This document shows, one piece after another, positions 36,985 to 45,458 of a DNA stretch of 64,000 nt. Numbering within the stretch: position 1 is the first letter of the stretch; each line of letters opens with the position of its first letter. The notes beneath the pieces were generated by a model, which did no database searches, had not been told where the DNA came from, and saw only the letters and a program-made list of their open reading frames with translations. The stretch spans positions 1-64,000 of the forward strand of contig SHVS01000003.1 of the NCBI GenBank assembly GCA_009694135.1, written 5' to 3'. The DNA comes from Alphaproteobacteria bacterium (GTDB lineage Bacteria > Pseudomonadota > Alphaproteobacteria > UBA6615). The translations under genes and the position numbers were made by a program.

Positions 36985-38795
36985 GCAGCGCTGGAACCCC
37001 ACCGCTGCTCGCGCTCAGCAACGCGCTGCTATCCTTTGGCGGACGGCCGTTGTTCGTCGGCCTTGATTTCGCGTTGGCGGTCGGCGAACGCGCTTGCCTG
37101 GTCGGGCGCAACGGCGCCGGCAAGACGACGATCCTCAAGCTCCTGGCCGGGGCCTATGAACTCGATGCCGGCGAGCGATTTCTGCAACCGGGCACGCGCA
37201 TCGGCTATCTGCCGCAGCAGATCGAGGCCGGGGATGAAAGCATCGCCGATTATGTCGCCGGTGGCGTGCCGGACGGCGAGCACTACCGCGCCCTGGCCGA
37301 GATCGACCGCCAGGGACTGGATCCCGAAGCGCGCATGCGCTCGCTGTCGGGCGGCGAGCTGCGCCGCGCCGGTCTGGCGCGCGCCTTTGCCGCCCAGCCC
37401 CAGATTCTGCTGCTCGACGAACCAACCAACCACCTCGACCTACCGGCGATCGAGGGGCTGGAAACCCGCCTGCTCGGCTGGCGCGGCGCGCTCTTGCTGG
37501 TCAGCCACGACCGCGCCTTCCTGCGCCGGGTCAGTAATCGCTGCTTCTGGCTCGTCGATGGCAAACTGCGCCGCTTGGAAGCAGGCTATGAGTCGTTCGA
37601 CAGCTACGCCGCCGAGGTGGCGGAAGCCGAGGCCAAGCGTGCCGAGCAGCTGGAAACGCGGCTCAAGATCGAAACACATTGGTTCCAGCGCAGCATCACC
37701 GCCCAGCGCACGCGCGACGAAGGACGCGCCGCGCGCTTGCAGGCGTTGCGGGCCGAGCGGCGCGAGTTGATCGCCGGCGCGGCGCGGCGGATGGAAGTCG
37801 CCGCCACCGAGGCGACTTCGGGCGGCAAGCTGGTGATCGAGGCGACCCATATCACCAAGCTATTCGGCGAGCGGGTGGTGATCGGCGACTTTTCCACGCG
37901 CATTCAGCGCGGCGACCACGTCGGCATCATGGGTCCGAACGGCGCCGGCAAGACCACCCTGGTCAAGCTCTTGATCGGTGTGCTTGCGCCCGACGGCGGC
38001 AAGGTGCGGCATGGGGCGCGCCTCGCGCTTGGCGTGTTCGACCAGGAGCGCGCCTCGCTCGAACCGGAGAAGTCGCTGTGGGACACGCTCACCCCGTCGG
38101 GCGGCGACAGCGTGATGGTCGGAGGCAAACAGATCCACGTGGTCGCCTATCTGCGCCAGTTCCTGTTCTCCGACGCACAGGCGACGGCCAAGGTCTCGAC
38201 CCTGTCCGGCGGCGAGCGCAATCGCCTGCTGCTCGCTCGGGTGTTGGCCCAACCGAGTAATGTATTGGTGCTCGACGAGCCGACCAATGACCTCGACATG
38301 GATACGCTCGACGTGCTGATCGAGGCGCTGGATGCCTATGCCGGCACGCTCATTTTGGTGAGCCACGATCGCGATTTTCTCGACCGGCTGGTCACATCCG
38401 TGATCGTGGTCGAAGGCGATGGACGCACGACCGAATACGCCGGCGGCTATTCCGACATGCTGCGCCAACGTGGCACCGGGCTGCCGCCGCGCGTGGTGGC
38501 AAAGTCGGCACGCGAGCTGGCGACAGCGCGCATTGCCGCCGCGCCCGCGCCCCGCGCCGCCAACAAGCTCAGCTTTCGCGAACAGACCGAACTGAGCGAG
38601 CTGCCGGCCAAGCTCGAACGTCTGGCGGCGGCGCGCGCCGCGCTTGAACGCGCACTGGCCGATCCAGCTCTGGCGCGCCGCGATGCCAAGGGCTTTGCCG
38701 ACACCGCCGCCAAACATGCCGAAGTGCTGCGCGCCATCGCCGCCGCCGAGGAACGCTGGCTCACCCTCGCCGCGCGCGCCGAGGGCGTCACCTAA
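36981..38795 (+). CDS. ABC-F family ATPase
   Basis: 604 aa with two nucleotide-binding domains and no membrane segments. NBD1: Walker A GRNGAGKTT, signature LSGGELRRAGLARAFA, Walker B LLLDEPTNHLD. A charged linker of about 80 residues follows (RLKIETHWFQRSITAQRTRD). NBD2: GPNGAGKTT, LSGGERNRLLLARVLA, LVLDEPTNDLD. The C-terminal coiled coil (LSELPAKLERLAAARAALER) makes it Uup-like. ABC-F proteins act on ribosomes or, for Uup, in DNA/recombination-linked roles. Confidence 0.93.
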   Translation: MSSAGTPPLLALSNALLSFGGRPLFVGLDFALAVGERACLVGRNGAGKTTILKLLAGAYELDAGERFLQPGTRIGYLPQQIEAGDESIADYVAGGVPDGEHYRALAEIDRQGLDPEARMRSLSGGELRRAGLARAFAAQPQILLLDEPTNHLDLPAIEGLETRLLGWRGALLLVSHDRAFLRRVSNRCFWLVDGKLRRLEAGYESFDSYAAEVAEAEAKRAEQLETRLKIETHWFQRSITAQRTRDEGRAARLQALRAERRELIAGAARRMEVAATEATSGGKLVIEATHITKLFGERVVIGDFSTRIQRGDHVGIMGPNGAGKTTLVKLLIGVLAPDGGKVRHGARLALGVFDQERASLEPEKSLWDTLTPSGGDSVMVGGKQIHVVAYLRQFLFSDAQATAKVSTLSGGERNRLLLARVLAQPSNVLVLDEPTNDLDMDTLDVLIEALDAYAGTLILVSHDRDFLDRLVTSVIVVEGDGRTTEYAGGYSDMLRQRGTGLPPRVVAKSARELATARIAAAPAPRAANKLSFREQTELSELPAKLERLAAARAALERALADPALARRDAKGFADTAAKHAEVLRAIAAAEERWLTLAARAEGVT

Positions 38796-38796
38796 G

Positions 38797-39669
38797 GTGC
38801 GACCGCTCGACTTGCTTGCGGCGATCGCGGTCGCCTTCCTGTGGGGCAGTCACTTCGTCGTGCTCAAAGGCGGCGCATTCAGCGAGTTTCCGCCTTTTCT
38901 GTTCATGACGATCCGCTTCGCCCTGGTCGCGGCGGTGATGCTCCCGTTCGTCAAATGGCCGCGCCGCGACGAGATCGGGCCGATCGTCATTCTTGCGGCG
39001 ATCCTCGGCTTCGGCCATTTCGGGCTGGTCGCGTTTAGCATCGATGGGCTGGATGCGGCGGTGGCGATCATCCTCACCAATACGCACACGGCTTTTTCGG
39101 CGGCGCTCGCCTGGCTGGTGTTCCGCGAGCGACTCGGGCTCGCGCGCGCCGGTGGCATGGCGCTCGCCTTTTCCGGCGTGCTGCTGATCGCCGGCGCGCC
39201 CGGCACACAGCATACGTTCTGGCCGGTCTTGGCGGCGCTGGGCGCTTCAGTGGCCTGGACCCTGGCCAATTTCCACGTCAAGCGCTTGCCGCAGGTCGAC
39301 GGGCCCATGCTCAATGCCTGGACCGCGCTTCTGGCCGTGCCGCAGCTTGCGCTGGCGTCGGTTTTGGTCGAGCGCGATGAATGGAGCCGGCTGGCGGCGA
39401 TCGAGTTCGGCGGCATTGCCTCGATGATCTATTCGGCGCTGTTCGTCTATATAGGCGGCTACGGGCTGTGGTTCTGGCTGTTGCGCCGGCTGCCGGTGAA
39501 TCAGGCGGTTCCGTTCACGCTGCTGGTGCCGGTGTTCGGCATCAGCCTGTCGGCGGCCTTCCTCGACGAGCGCCTGACGCTGGCCTTTCTTGGCGGCGCG
39601 ACGGCGACAATCATCGGCGTGGCGCTGATCGTGCTCTTGCCGGAACCCTCGGCGCGGGCCAAGGTCTAA
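38797..39669 (+). CDS. EamA/DMT-family transporter
   Basis: 290 aa from GTG 38797, one base after the ABC-F stop. It has ten hydrophobic segments in two EamA repeats: LLAAIAVAFLWGSHFVVLKG opens the first and FWPVLAALGASVAWTLANFH the second; ALAWLVFRERL and LSAAFLDERLT are the typical xxERl endings. Probably exports an amino acid or metabolite; the substrate is not deducible. It resembles the O-acetylserine/cysteine exporter group in general layout. Confidence 0.88.
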   Translation: MRPLDLLAAIAVAFLWGSHFVVLKGGAFSEFPPFLFMTIRFALVAAVMLPFVKWPRRDEIGPIVILAAILGFGHFGLVAFSIDGLDAAVAIILTNTHTAFSAALAWLVFRERLGLARAGGMALAFSGVLLIAGAPGTQHTFWPVLAALGASVAWTLANFHVKRLPQVDGPMLNAWTALLAVPQLALASVLVERDEWSRLAAIEFGGIASMIYSALFVYIGGYGLWFWLLRRLPVNQAVPFTLLVPVFGISLSAAFLDERLTLAFLGGATATIIGVALIVLLPEPSARAKV

Positions 39670-39671
39670 CC

Positions 39672-40095
39672 GTCAGGCGGTTGGACGGCTGCGGGCGGCA
39701 TAGGGAAACCCGCCGCTCGAGGAAAGTCCGGGCTCCACGGAAGTAAGGGTGCCGGCTAACGGCCGGCGGGGGCGACCCCAGGGACAGTGCCACAGAAAGC
39801 ATACCACCGGCCGGGCCTTCGGGCCGCCGGCAAGGGTGAAACGGGGCGGTAAGAGCGCACCGCGGGTCCGGCGACGGAGCCGGCATGGAAAACCCCACTC
39901 GGAGCAAGACCGTATAGGGGCGGCATAGGCCGGAGCGACCTTCGGGGCGTTCGCGGCCGGATGGGCTTCCGCATCGCCGCCCGGGTAGGTCGCGCGAGGC
40001 GTCGGGTAACCGGCGTCCCAGAGGAATGGCCGTCCATCGCTCCAGGCTGTTTGCCAGTGGGGCGGGGACAGAACCCGGCTTATAGGCCGCCTGAC
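39672..40095 (+). ncRNA. rnpB: RNase P RNA, bacterial class A
   Basis: Catalytic RNA that matures tRNA 5' ends. The ends pair (GTCAGGCGG at 39672-39680 with CCGCCTGAC at 40087-40095). Conserved blocks are in order: GAGGAAAGTCCGGGCTCC, ACAGAAA, GGTAAGAGCGCACCG, AACCCCACTCGGAGCAAGAC, AGAGGAATG and ACAGAACCCGGCTTATAGG. About 424 nt. It follows the DMT gene by 2 bp, so its promoter must lie within that gene. Confidence 0.96.
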
Positions 40096-40106
40096 ACTTT
40101 TTTTTA
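40087..40106 (+). terminator. rnpB terminator
   Basis: The 3' arm of the closing helix of RNase P RNA is followed by CACTTTTTTTTATC, an eight-T run at 40098-40105, as in intrinsic termination. Confidence 0.75.
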
Positions 40107-40256
40107 TCAAACGCACAAGAACACATGAAGAACATACAGCGGGCCTGCCCTCAGACAATCAAGACAAGTCTATGATTTCGCTTGATTAGTTTTCGCGTCT
40201 TGTAGTCGCCAAAGGAAAATATACTAGGCGCACGAGGCTGTTGCGCGGCTGAGTTT

Positions 40257-40291
40257 CCCCATGCTATCCCACGATCTCCCATGAATTCCCA
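40257..40291 (+). promoter_or_regulatory. MraZ operator: four 5-bp boxes at exact 10-bp spacing
   Basis: CCCCA (40257), TCCCA (40267), TCCCA (40277) and TCCCA (40287) are each separated by 5 bp, i.e. TGGGA on the other strand. MraZ is known to bind direct repeats of TGGGN with 5-bp spacers ahead of its own gene in E. coli. The boxes lie 52-86 bp before mraZ, downstream of a possible -10 TATACT (40220-40225). The predicted result is autoregulation of the whole dcw operon. Confidence 0.8.
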
Positions 40292-40342
40292 TCGATGGCG
40301 GGGGCCGTCGAACAGACGTGATCGGGTGGGCTTGCAGCGCAG

Positions 40343-40804
40343 ATGGCTCTTTTTCTATCCAGTTACCTCAACCACCGCTTGGACAAGAAGGGCCGCGTGT
40401 CGATTCCCGCCCCGTTCCGGGATATCCTTGTATCGCAAGGGCTTAATGGCGTGATCGCGTGCACGTCCTTGCTTGACCCGGCGATTGAATGCTTAGGCAA
40501 CGAATATCTGGAAACGCGCCGAAACGAAATCGACCGACTCGCCCCCGGCTCGGTCGAATTCGAGGACGCAGAATACACTTTTTTCGGCCGAATCAAGGAG
40601 TTGGCTTTCGACCCGGAAGGCCGCGTCACCTTGTCCGAGTCGATGATTTCCCATGCGCGGCTGACCGAACAGGTCGGGTTCGTCGCCCGCGGTCGCACTT
40701 TCGAAATTTGGGAGCCGTCCGCGCTCGAAGCCGCCCAACTCACGCGCAAGCGGCGCGCGGACGCGGCCGCAGCCGCACGCCGTGCAAGCGGGGCGCGTCC
40801 ATGA
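40343..40804 (+). CDS. mraZ: transcriptional regulator MraZ
   Basis: 153 aa. Two SpoVT/AbrB-like repeats each contain the DxxxR motif: LDKKGRVSIPAPFR (residues about 13-26) and FDPEGRVTLSE (about 88-98). It forms rings that bind the boxes at 40257-40291. First gene of the dcw cluster, overlapping rsmH by 4 nt (ATGA). Confidence 0.97.
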   Translation: MALFLSSYLNHRLDKKGRVSIPAPFRDILVSQGLNGVIACTSLLDPAIECLGNEYLETRRNEIDRLAPGSVEFEDAEYTFFGRIKELAFDPEGRVTLSESMISHARLTEQVGFVARGRTFEIWEPSALEAAQLTRKRRADAAAAARRASGARP

Positions 40805-41766
40805 GCACAACCGTGCACAAACCGGTCATGGTCGTGGAGGTTCTGGCCGCTCTCGCACCGCGCGACGGCGGCGTCTATGTCGATGGGACTTTCGGCGGCG
40901 GCGGATGGAGTCGCGCCATTCTCGCGCAAGCGAATTGTACGGTGTGCGGCCTCGACCGCGATGGCGATGCGATTGCCGCTGGCGCGTCGCTCGCGCGCTC
41001 ATCGGGCGGGCGACTCAAGCTCATTCAGTCGCGCTTTGGCGCCATGCGCGAGGCGCTCGCGGCCGAGGGGATCGCCTCGGTCGATGGCGTCGCGCTGGAT
41101 CTCGGCCTGTCATCGGATCAACTTGGCGCCGCCGAGCGCGGCTTTTCCTTTGCTCAGGACGGGCCGCTCGATATGCGCATGGACCGGCACGGGCCGAGCG
41201 CCGCCGATGTGGTCAATGAGCGCGAGCCGCGCGAACTGGCGCAGATCATCGCCGACCTGGGCGAAGAGCCCAAGGCGCGACGGATCGCGCGCGCAATTGC
41301 GAATGCCCGCGCTCTCGCCCGTATCACGCGCACCGCCGAGTTGGCGGATATCGTGCGCCGCGCGATTGGCGGCACCTGGCGCGCCATCGATCCGGCGACG
41401 CGCACGTTTCAAGCCTTGCGCATTTACGTCAATGACGAGTTGGACGAACTCGATCGCGGGCTGGTCGCCGCCGAGGCCGTGTTGCGGCCGGGCGGACGGC
41501 TTGTGGTCGTTTCGTTCCACTCGCTCGAAGATCGGCGCGTCAAGACATTCTTGCGCGTACGCGCCGAGGCGGGCGCCGCCGGGTCGCGACACCTCCCCGC
41601 GACAGAAGCCAGCCGGCGCCCGTCCTCTTTTCGCCTGCTGACGCGCAAGGCGATCCGGCCCAGTGACGAAGAAATTGCGACCAATCCGCGCGCGCGCTCG
41701 GCCAAGCTGCGCGCCGCGGAGCGCACCACTGCCCCCACCTGGGGCGCAATGGAGGAGGCGGCTTAA
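40801..41766 (+). CDS. rsmH: 16S rRNA (cytosine-1402-N4)-methyltransferase
   Basis: 321 aa from ATG 40801, which overlaps the mraZ stop; the longer ORF at 40489 is a shadow of mraZ. HKPVMVVEVLAAL starts the fold; SAM motif VDGTFGGGGWSRAIL; LDLGLSSDQL; FSFAQDGPLDMRMD; SFHSLEDRRVKTFL. Methylates C1402 in the decoding site of 16S rRNA. Confidence 0.97.
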   Translation: MSTTVHKPVMVVEVLAALAPRDGGVYVDGTFGGGGWSRAILAQANCTVCGLDRDGDAIAAGASLARSSGGRLKLIQSRFGAMREALAAEGIASVDGVALDLGLSSDQLGAAERGFSFAQDGPLDMRMDRHGPSAADVVNEREPRELAQIIADLGEEPKARRIARAIANARALARITRTAELADIVRRAIGGTWRAIDPATRTFQALRIYVNDELDELDRGLVAAEAVLRPGGRLVVVSFHSLEDRRVKTFLRVRAEAGAAGSRHLPATEASRRPSSFRLLTRKAIRPSDEEIATNPRARSAKLRAAERTTAPTWGAMEEAA

Positions 41767-42248
41767 TGCGGCGCAGTCTCACATTGGCGATGTTGGCGCT
41801 GGCCAGCGTTCTGGGCGCGGCGGTGTATCAGGTGTCATATTCGACCATGGCGCTCGAACGCGAATTGGGCCGGCTCACTAACAAAATCCAGGCGACCGAA
41901 AAAGCGAAGCGTGTGCTGGCGGCGGAGTGGAGTTTACTCAATTCCCCGGTGCGGATCGAGGCGCTCGCCCGCCGCCACTTGGGCTTCGCGCCCTTGTCCG
42001 GCGAGCAGTTTGTCGCTCTCTCCGATTTGCCCATGGCGCGGCCGGCTGCCGCGCCGACATTGGTCGCCGAGGGCGTTCGGCCGAAGAGCAAGCCGGCCGA
42101 GCTACGCGCGCAGTCGATAGCGGCGTCTAACGTCTCGGCGCAGTCGCAACTGGCCGCGGCCAACGGCGGCCGTGTCGCGACTTCTTCCCTTGATCTCCCG
42201 TCGGACGACGAAAAGTTTGCCGCCATGATCAGCGGCCTTACGAGATGA
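41766..42248 (+). CDS. ftsL: cell division protein FtsL
   Basis: 160 aa. One N-terminal membrane segment (SLTLAMLALASVLGAAVYQV), then a periplasmic coiled coil (ALERELGRLTNKIQATEKAKRVLAAEWSLL) ending in the family motif LNSPVRIEALARRHLGF. The last 70 residues are low-complexity. FtsL works with FtsB and FtsQ to activate FtsWI. It overlaps rsmH by one base and ftsI by 4 nt. Confidence 0.93.
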   Translation: MRRSLTLAMLALASVLGAAVYQVSYSTMALERELGRLTNKIQATEKAKRVLAAEWSLLNSPVRIEALARRHLGFAPLSGEQFVALSDLPMARPAAAPTLVAEGVRPKSKPAELRAQSIAASNVSAQSQLAAANGGRVATSSLDLPSDDEKFAAMISGLTR

Positions 42249-43990
42249 CCCGCGCGTCAGAAAACCTGCGCGAGGGTCGCGCTGCGCTGGATGTGCGGGG
42301 GCAACGGCGCAGCGCCCAATTACGCATCGATGGCGCCGCCGTGCGCGCGCTCAACACCGCCAAATCGCGGTTGGTAGTCGGCGCGCTGCTGTTCGCCGCC
42401 GCCTTCTTTGCGGTTACGGTCCGGCTGGTCGATGTCGGGGTGATGACCTCCACGGCGCCGAGCGCGGGCAGTCCCGCTTCCGGCGCAACTTCGGTCGCGC
42501 TGCGCGGCGATGTTTTCGACCGCAACGGCCTGCTGCTCGCCACCAGCCTGCCGACATGGTCGTTGTTCGCCCGCCCCAAAAATGTCGGCGACATCGACGA
42601 GGCCGTGAACAAGCTCGCTCGGATTCTGCAGGGAGCGACGGCGGCCGATCTTCGCGCCAAGCTTACCAGCAAAAGCCCATTCGTCTGGTTGCGCCGGCAT
42701 CTGTCGCCAAGCGAGCAAGCCGCGGTCCATGGCCTCGGTCTGCCTTGGCTTGATTTCCAGGTCGAGCAGCGCCGCGTCTATCCGCATGGCTCTGCGGCGT
42801 CGCATGTCATCGGTTTCGGCAATATCGACGGCGATGGCTTGGCGGGACTGGAGCTCTCGCTTAACGCGCGCCTCGAGCACGGCGAAGCGGTTACCAGTTC
42901 CATCGATCTGCGGCTGCAAACGATCCTGCGCGAGGAGTTGGCGGCGCAGATCGGGAAATTCCGTGCGCTCGGCGGAGCGGCCGTGGTCATGGACGCGCGC
43001 AATGGCGAAGTCATAGCGATGGTGTCGCTGCCCGATTTCGATGCCAACGATCCGGGCGCGGCGGACGCCAATGCCCGTTTCAGCCGCGCCACGCTTGGCG
43101 TCTATGAACTTGGTTCGGTGTTCAAGGTTTTCACCCTCGCCACCGCGCTGGATGCCGGCACGACGAATTTCCGCCGCTGTTATGACGTCGGCCACCCGCT
43201 GATGTTCGCCGGGAAATCGATCGCCGATTTTCATCCCGGCAAAGGCTGCATGAGCGTCCCCGGGATTTTCGGCGAATCATCCAATATCGGCGCCGCGCGC
43301 ATCGCGCTGGAATACGGGTCCGATGTGCAAAGGCGGTACCTAAAACAGTTCGGACTGCTCAGCGCAACAGGCGTCGAGCTATCGGAAATCGGCCTGCCGA
43401 TGTTCCCGTCCACTTGGCGTGAAGTCAACACGGCAACGGTCGCTTTTGGCCATGGCGTTGCCGTAAGTCCGCTGCAATTCACGGCTTCAGTCGCGGCCAT
43501 TATCAACGGGGGAATTTTGCGCACGCCGACCTTGGTGAAGCAGAACCCGATGGCGCTGCGCCCTGGCGTGCGCGTGATCAGCGAGGACTCGTCCGACAAA
43601 ATGCGCCGGTTGTTCCGCTATGTCGTGACCAACGGCACCGCCAAACTGGCATCGGTGAAGGGCTACGTCGTTGGCGGCAAGACCGGCACGGCCGAAAAAA
43701 TCGAAAACGGGCACTACAAGAAAAACGCGAACATCTCCTCCTTTGTCGGCGCCTTCCCGATCAACGCGCCGCGCTATGTCGTCTATGCGCTGATCGATGA
43801 GCCGAAAGGACTGAAGGAGACTGCCTTTTATGCGACCGGCGGCTGGACCGCGGCGCCGATGGTCGGGCGGGTCATCGCGCGCATCGCTCCCCTGCTCGGC
43901 ATCGCGCCTCAGGACGAGACGGCGCCCGAAGTGCTGCGCGCGCTCGCAATCGATCAGGAAAAGGCGGGCCCGCGCCTTGCGGCTAACTAG
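42245..43990 (+). CDS. ftsI: septal peptidoglycan transpeptidase FtsI (PBP3)
   Basis: 581 aa. A cytoplasmic leader is followed by a membrane segment at about 43-62, and a pedestal domain containing RGDVFDRNGLLLATS. Transpeptidase motifs: SVFK (Ser291 nucleophile, Lys294), SSN (345-347) and KTG (479-481). Forms the septal synthase with FtsW, encoded 5.4 kb downstream in the same operon. Confidence 0.96.
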   Translation: MTRASENLREGRAALDVRGQRRSAQLRIDGAAVRALNTAKSRLVVGALLFAAAFFAVTVRLVDVGVMTSTAPSAGSPASGATSVALRGDVFDRNGLLLATSLPTWSLFARPKNVGDIDEAVNKLARILQGATAADLRAKLTSKSPFVWLRRHLSPSEQAAVHGLGLPWLDFQVEQRRVYPHGSAASHVIGFGNIDGDGLAGLELSLNARLEHGEAVTSSIDLRLQTILREELAAQIGKFRALGGAAVVMDARNGEVIAMVSLPDFDANDPGAADANARFSRATLGVYELGSVFKVFTLATALDAGTTNFRRCYDVGHPLMFAGKSIADFHPGKGCMSVPGIFGESSNIGAARIALEYGSDVQRRYLKQFGLLSATGVELSEIGLPMFPSTWREVNTATVAFGHGVAVSPLQFTASVAAIINGGILRTPTLVKQNPMALRPGVRVISEDSSDKMRRLFRYVVTNGTAKLASVKGYVVGGKTGTAEKIENGHYKKNANISSFVGAFPINAPRYVVYALIDEPKGLKETAFYATGGWTAAPMVGRVIARIAPLLGIAPQDETAPEVLRALAIDQEKAGPRLAAN

Positions 43991-45458
43991 CCTCACCCAG
44001 GGACTCGGCGTATTTTCCGCCGGCGGCGAGCCGGATCCGGAGATTGCGGGACTTGCTGTCGATAGCCGCGCGGTCGCGCCCGGGTTTCTGTTCGCTGCCC
44101 TGCCTGGCGCGCGCGCCGATGGGCGCGCGTTCATCGCCGACGCATTGGCGCGCGGCGCGGTTGCCGTGCTGACCGCCAAGGATCCGCCGCTGGCGCAGCC
44201 AGTAGCACGCACGGGCGCTCCGGTCGCGCTCATCGCGGACGCCAATCCGCGCCGACTGCTGGCGCTGCTCGCGGCGCGGTTTTACGCGTGCCAGCCGAAG
44301 ATCGTCGTCGCCATTACCGGCACCAATGGCAAGTCGAGCGTGGCCGAGTTCACCCGCCAACTTTGGGCGGCGGAGGGGAGCAAGGCCGCCAGCCTCGGGA
44401 CGCTCGGCGTCCGCGCCCCGAATGTCGTGCGCGCCGGCGCGCTCACCACCCCGGATGCGATCGAGCTGCACCGCGTGCTGGCCGAACTTGCCGGCCAAGG
44501 CGTGGAGCGGGTAGCGCTCGAAGCCTCAAGCCATGGGCTGGCCCAGTACCGGCTTGACGGGCTCACGCTGGCCGCCGCCGCCTTTACCAATCTGACGCGC
44601 GATCACCTCGACTATCACGCCGATGTCGGCGCTTATTTCGCCGCCAAGGCACGGCTGTTCGACAGCCTGCTGCCCACCGGCGCCGGCGCCGTGCTCAATG
44701 CCGACGTGGCCGAGTTCACGCATCTGGCGGCGGTCGCCCAGCGGCGCGGCATCGCGGTGCTCGATTACGGGCGCGGCGCGCGCACGCTCAAGCTCGAACG
44801 CCTGGCGCCCGAAGCGCTCGGACAGCGCGTCATCATCTCGCATGCCGGACGTCAGCACGAGGTTTTGCTCCCGCTGGCCGGCGCGTTCCAGGCGATGAAT
44901 GCGCTCGCCGCCCTCGGTCTGGCGCTCGCCACCGGCAGCGCGTTTGCGTCCGCCTTTGCCGCGCTCGGCCGCCTGGCCGGGGTGCGCGGACGGCTGGAGC
45001 TGGTCGCCCGCCACGCCAATGGCGCGCCGATCTATGTCGATTACGCGCACACGCCGGATGCGCTCACAACCGTGCTCGGGGCGCTCCGCCCGCATGTCGG
45101 CGGACGGCTGGTGGCGCTGTTCGGCGCCGGCGGCGATCGCGACCCGGGCAAGCGCCCGCTGATGGGCGCGGCCGTAGCGGCGAGCGCCGATCTGGCGATC
45201 GTCACCGACGATAACCCGCGCAGCGAGGATCCGTCGCGCATCCGCGCAGCCATCATCGCCGCTTGTCCCGGCGCGCGCGAAATTCCCGGCCGCGGAGAAG
45301 CCATCCGCCAGGCGGTGCGCGCGCTGGCGCCCGGCGATGCGCTGCTGCTCGCCGGCAAGGGGCATGAGGACTACCAGATCATCGGCGACCGCACCCTGCC
45401 CTTCGACGACGCCGAAGTGGCGCGCGAAGCCGTAGCCGAGCTGGGAGCCGCCGCATGA
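43977..45458 (+). CDS. murE: UDP-MurNAc-tripeptide synthetase, meso-diaminopimelate adding
   Basis: Adds meso-DAP to UDP-MurNAc-L-Ala-D-Glu. The start is TTG 43977 (RLTSLTQGLG), overlapping ftsI by 14 nt; no ATG or GTG fits, and the ORF-track start at 43830 is inside ftsI. 493 aa. ATP-binding GTNGKSS, SSHGLAQYRLDG, FTNLTRDHLDYH, VDYAHTPDAL, and DDNPRSEDP, whose DNPR marks meso-DAP rather than lysine specificity. Overlaps murF by 4 nt. Confidence 0.96.
   Translation: MRLTSLTQGLGVFSAGGEPDPEIAGLAVDSRAVAPGFLFAALPGARADGRAFIADALARGAVAVLTAKDPPLAQPVARTGAPVALIADANPRRLLALLAARFYACQPKIVVAITGTNGKSSVAEFTRQLWAAEGSKAASLGTLGVRAPNVVRAGALTTPDAIELHRVLAELAGQGVERVALEASSHGLAQYRLDGLTLAAAAFTNLTRDHLDYHADVGAYFAAKARLFDSLLPTGAGAVLNADVAEFTHLAAVAQRRGIAVLDYGRGARTLKLERLAPEALGQRVIISHAGRQHEVLLPLAGAFQAMNALAALGLALATGSAFASAFAALGRLAGVRGRLELVARHANGAPIYVDYAHTPDALTTVLGALRPHVGGRLVALFGAGGDRDPGKRPLMGAAVAASADLAIVTDDNPRSEDPSRIRAAIIAACPGAREIPGRGEAIRQAVRALAPGDALLLAGKGHEDYQIIGDRTLPFDDAEVAREAVAELGAAA

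Noticed and set aside
40489-40800. Longer RsmH start
   Set aside because: This part overlaps mraZ in another frame; ATG 40801 gives the conserved start HKPVMVVEVL and an ATGA overlap.
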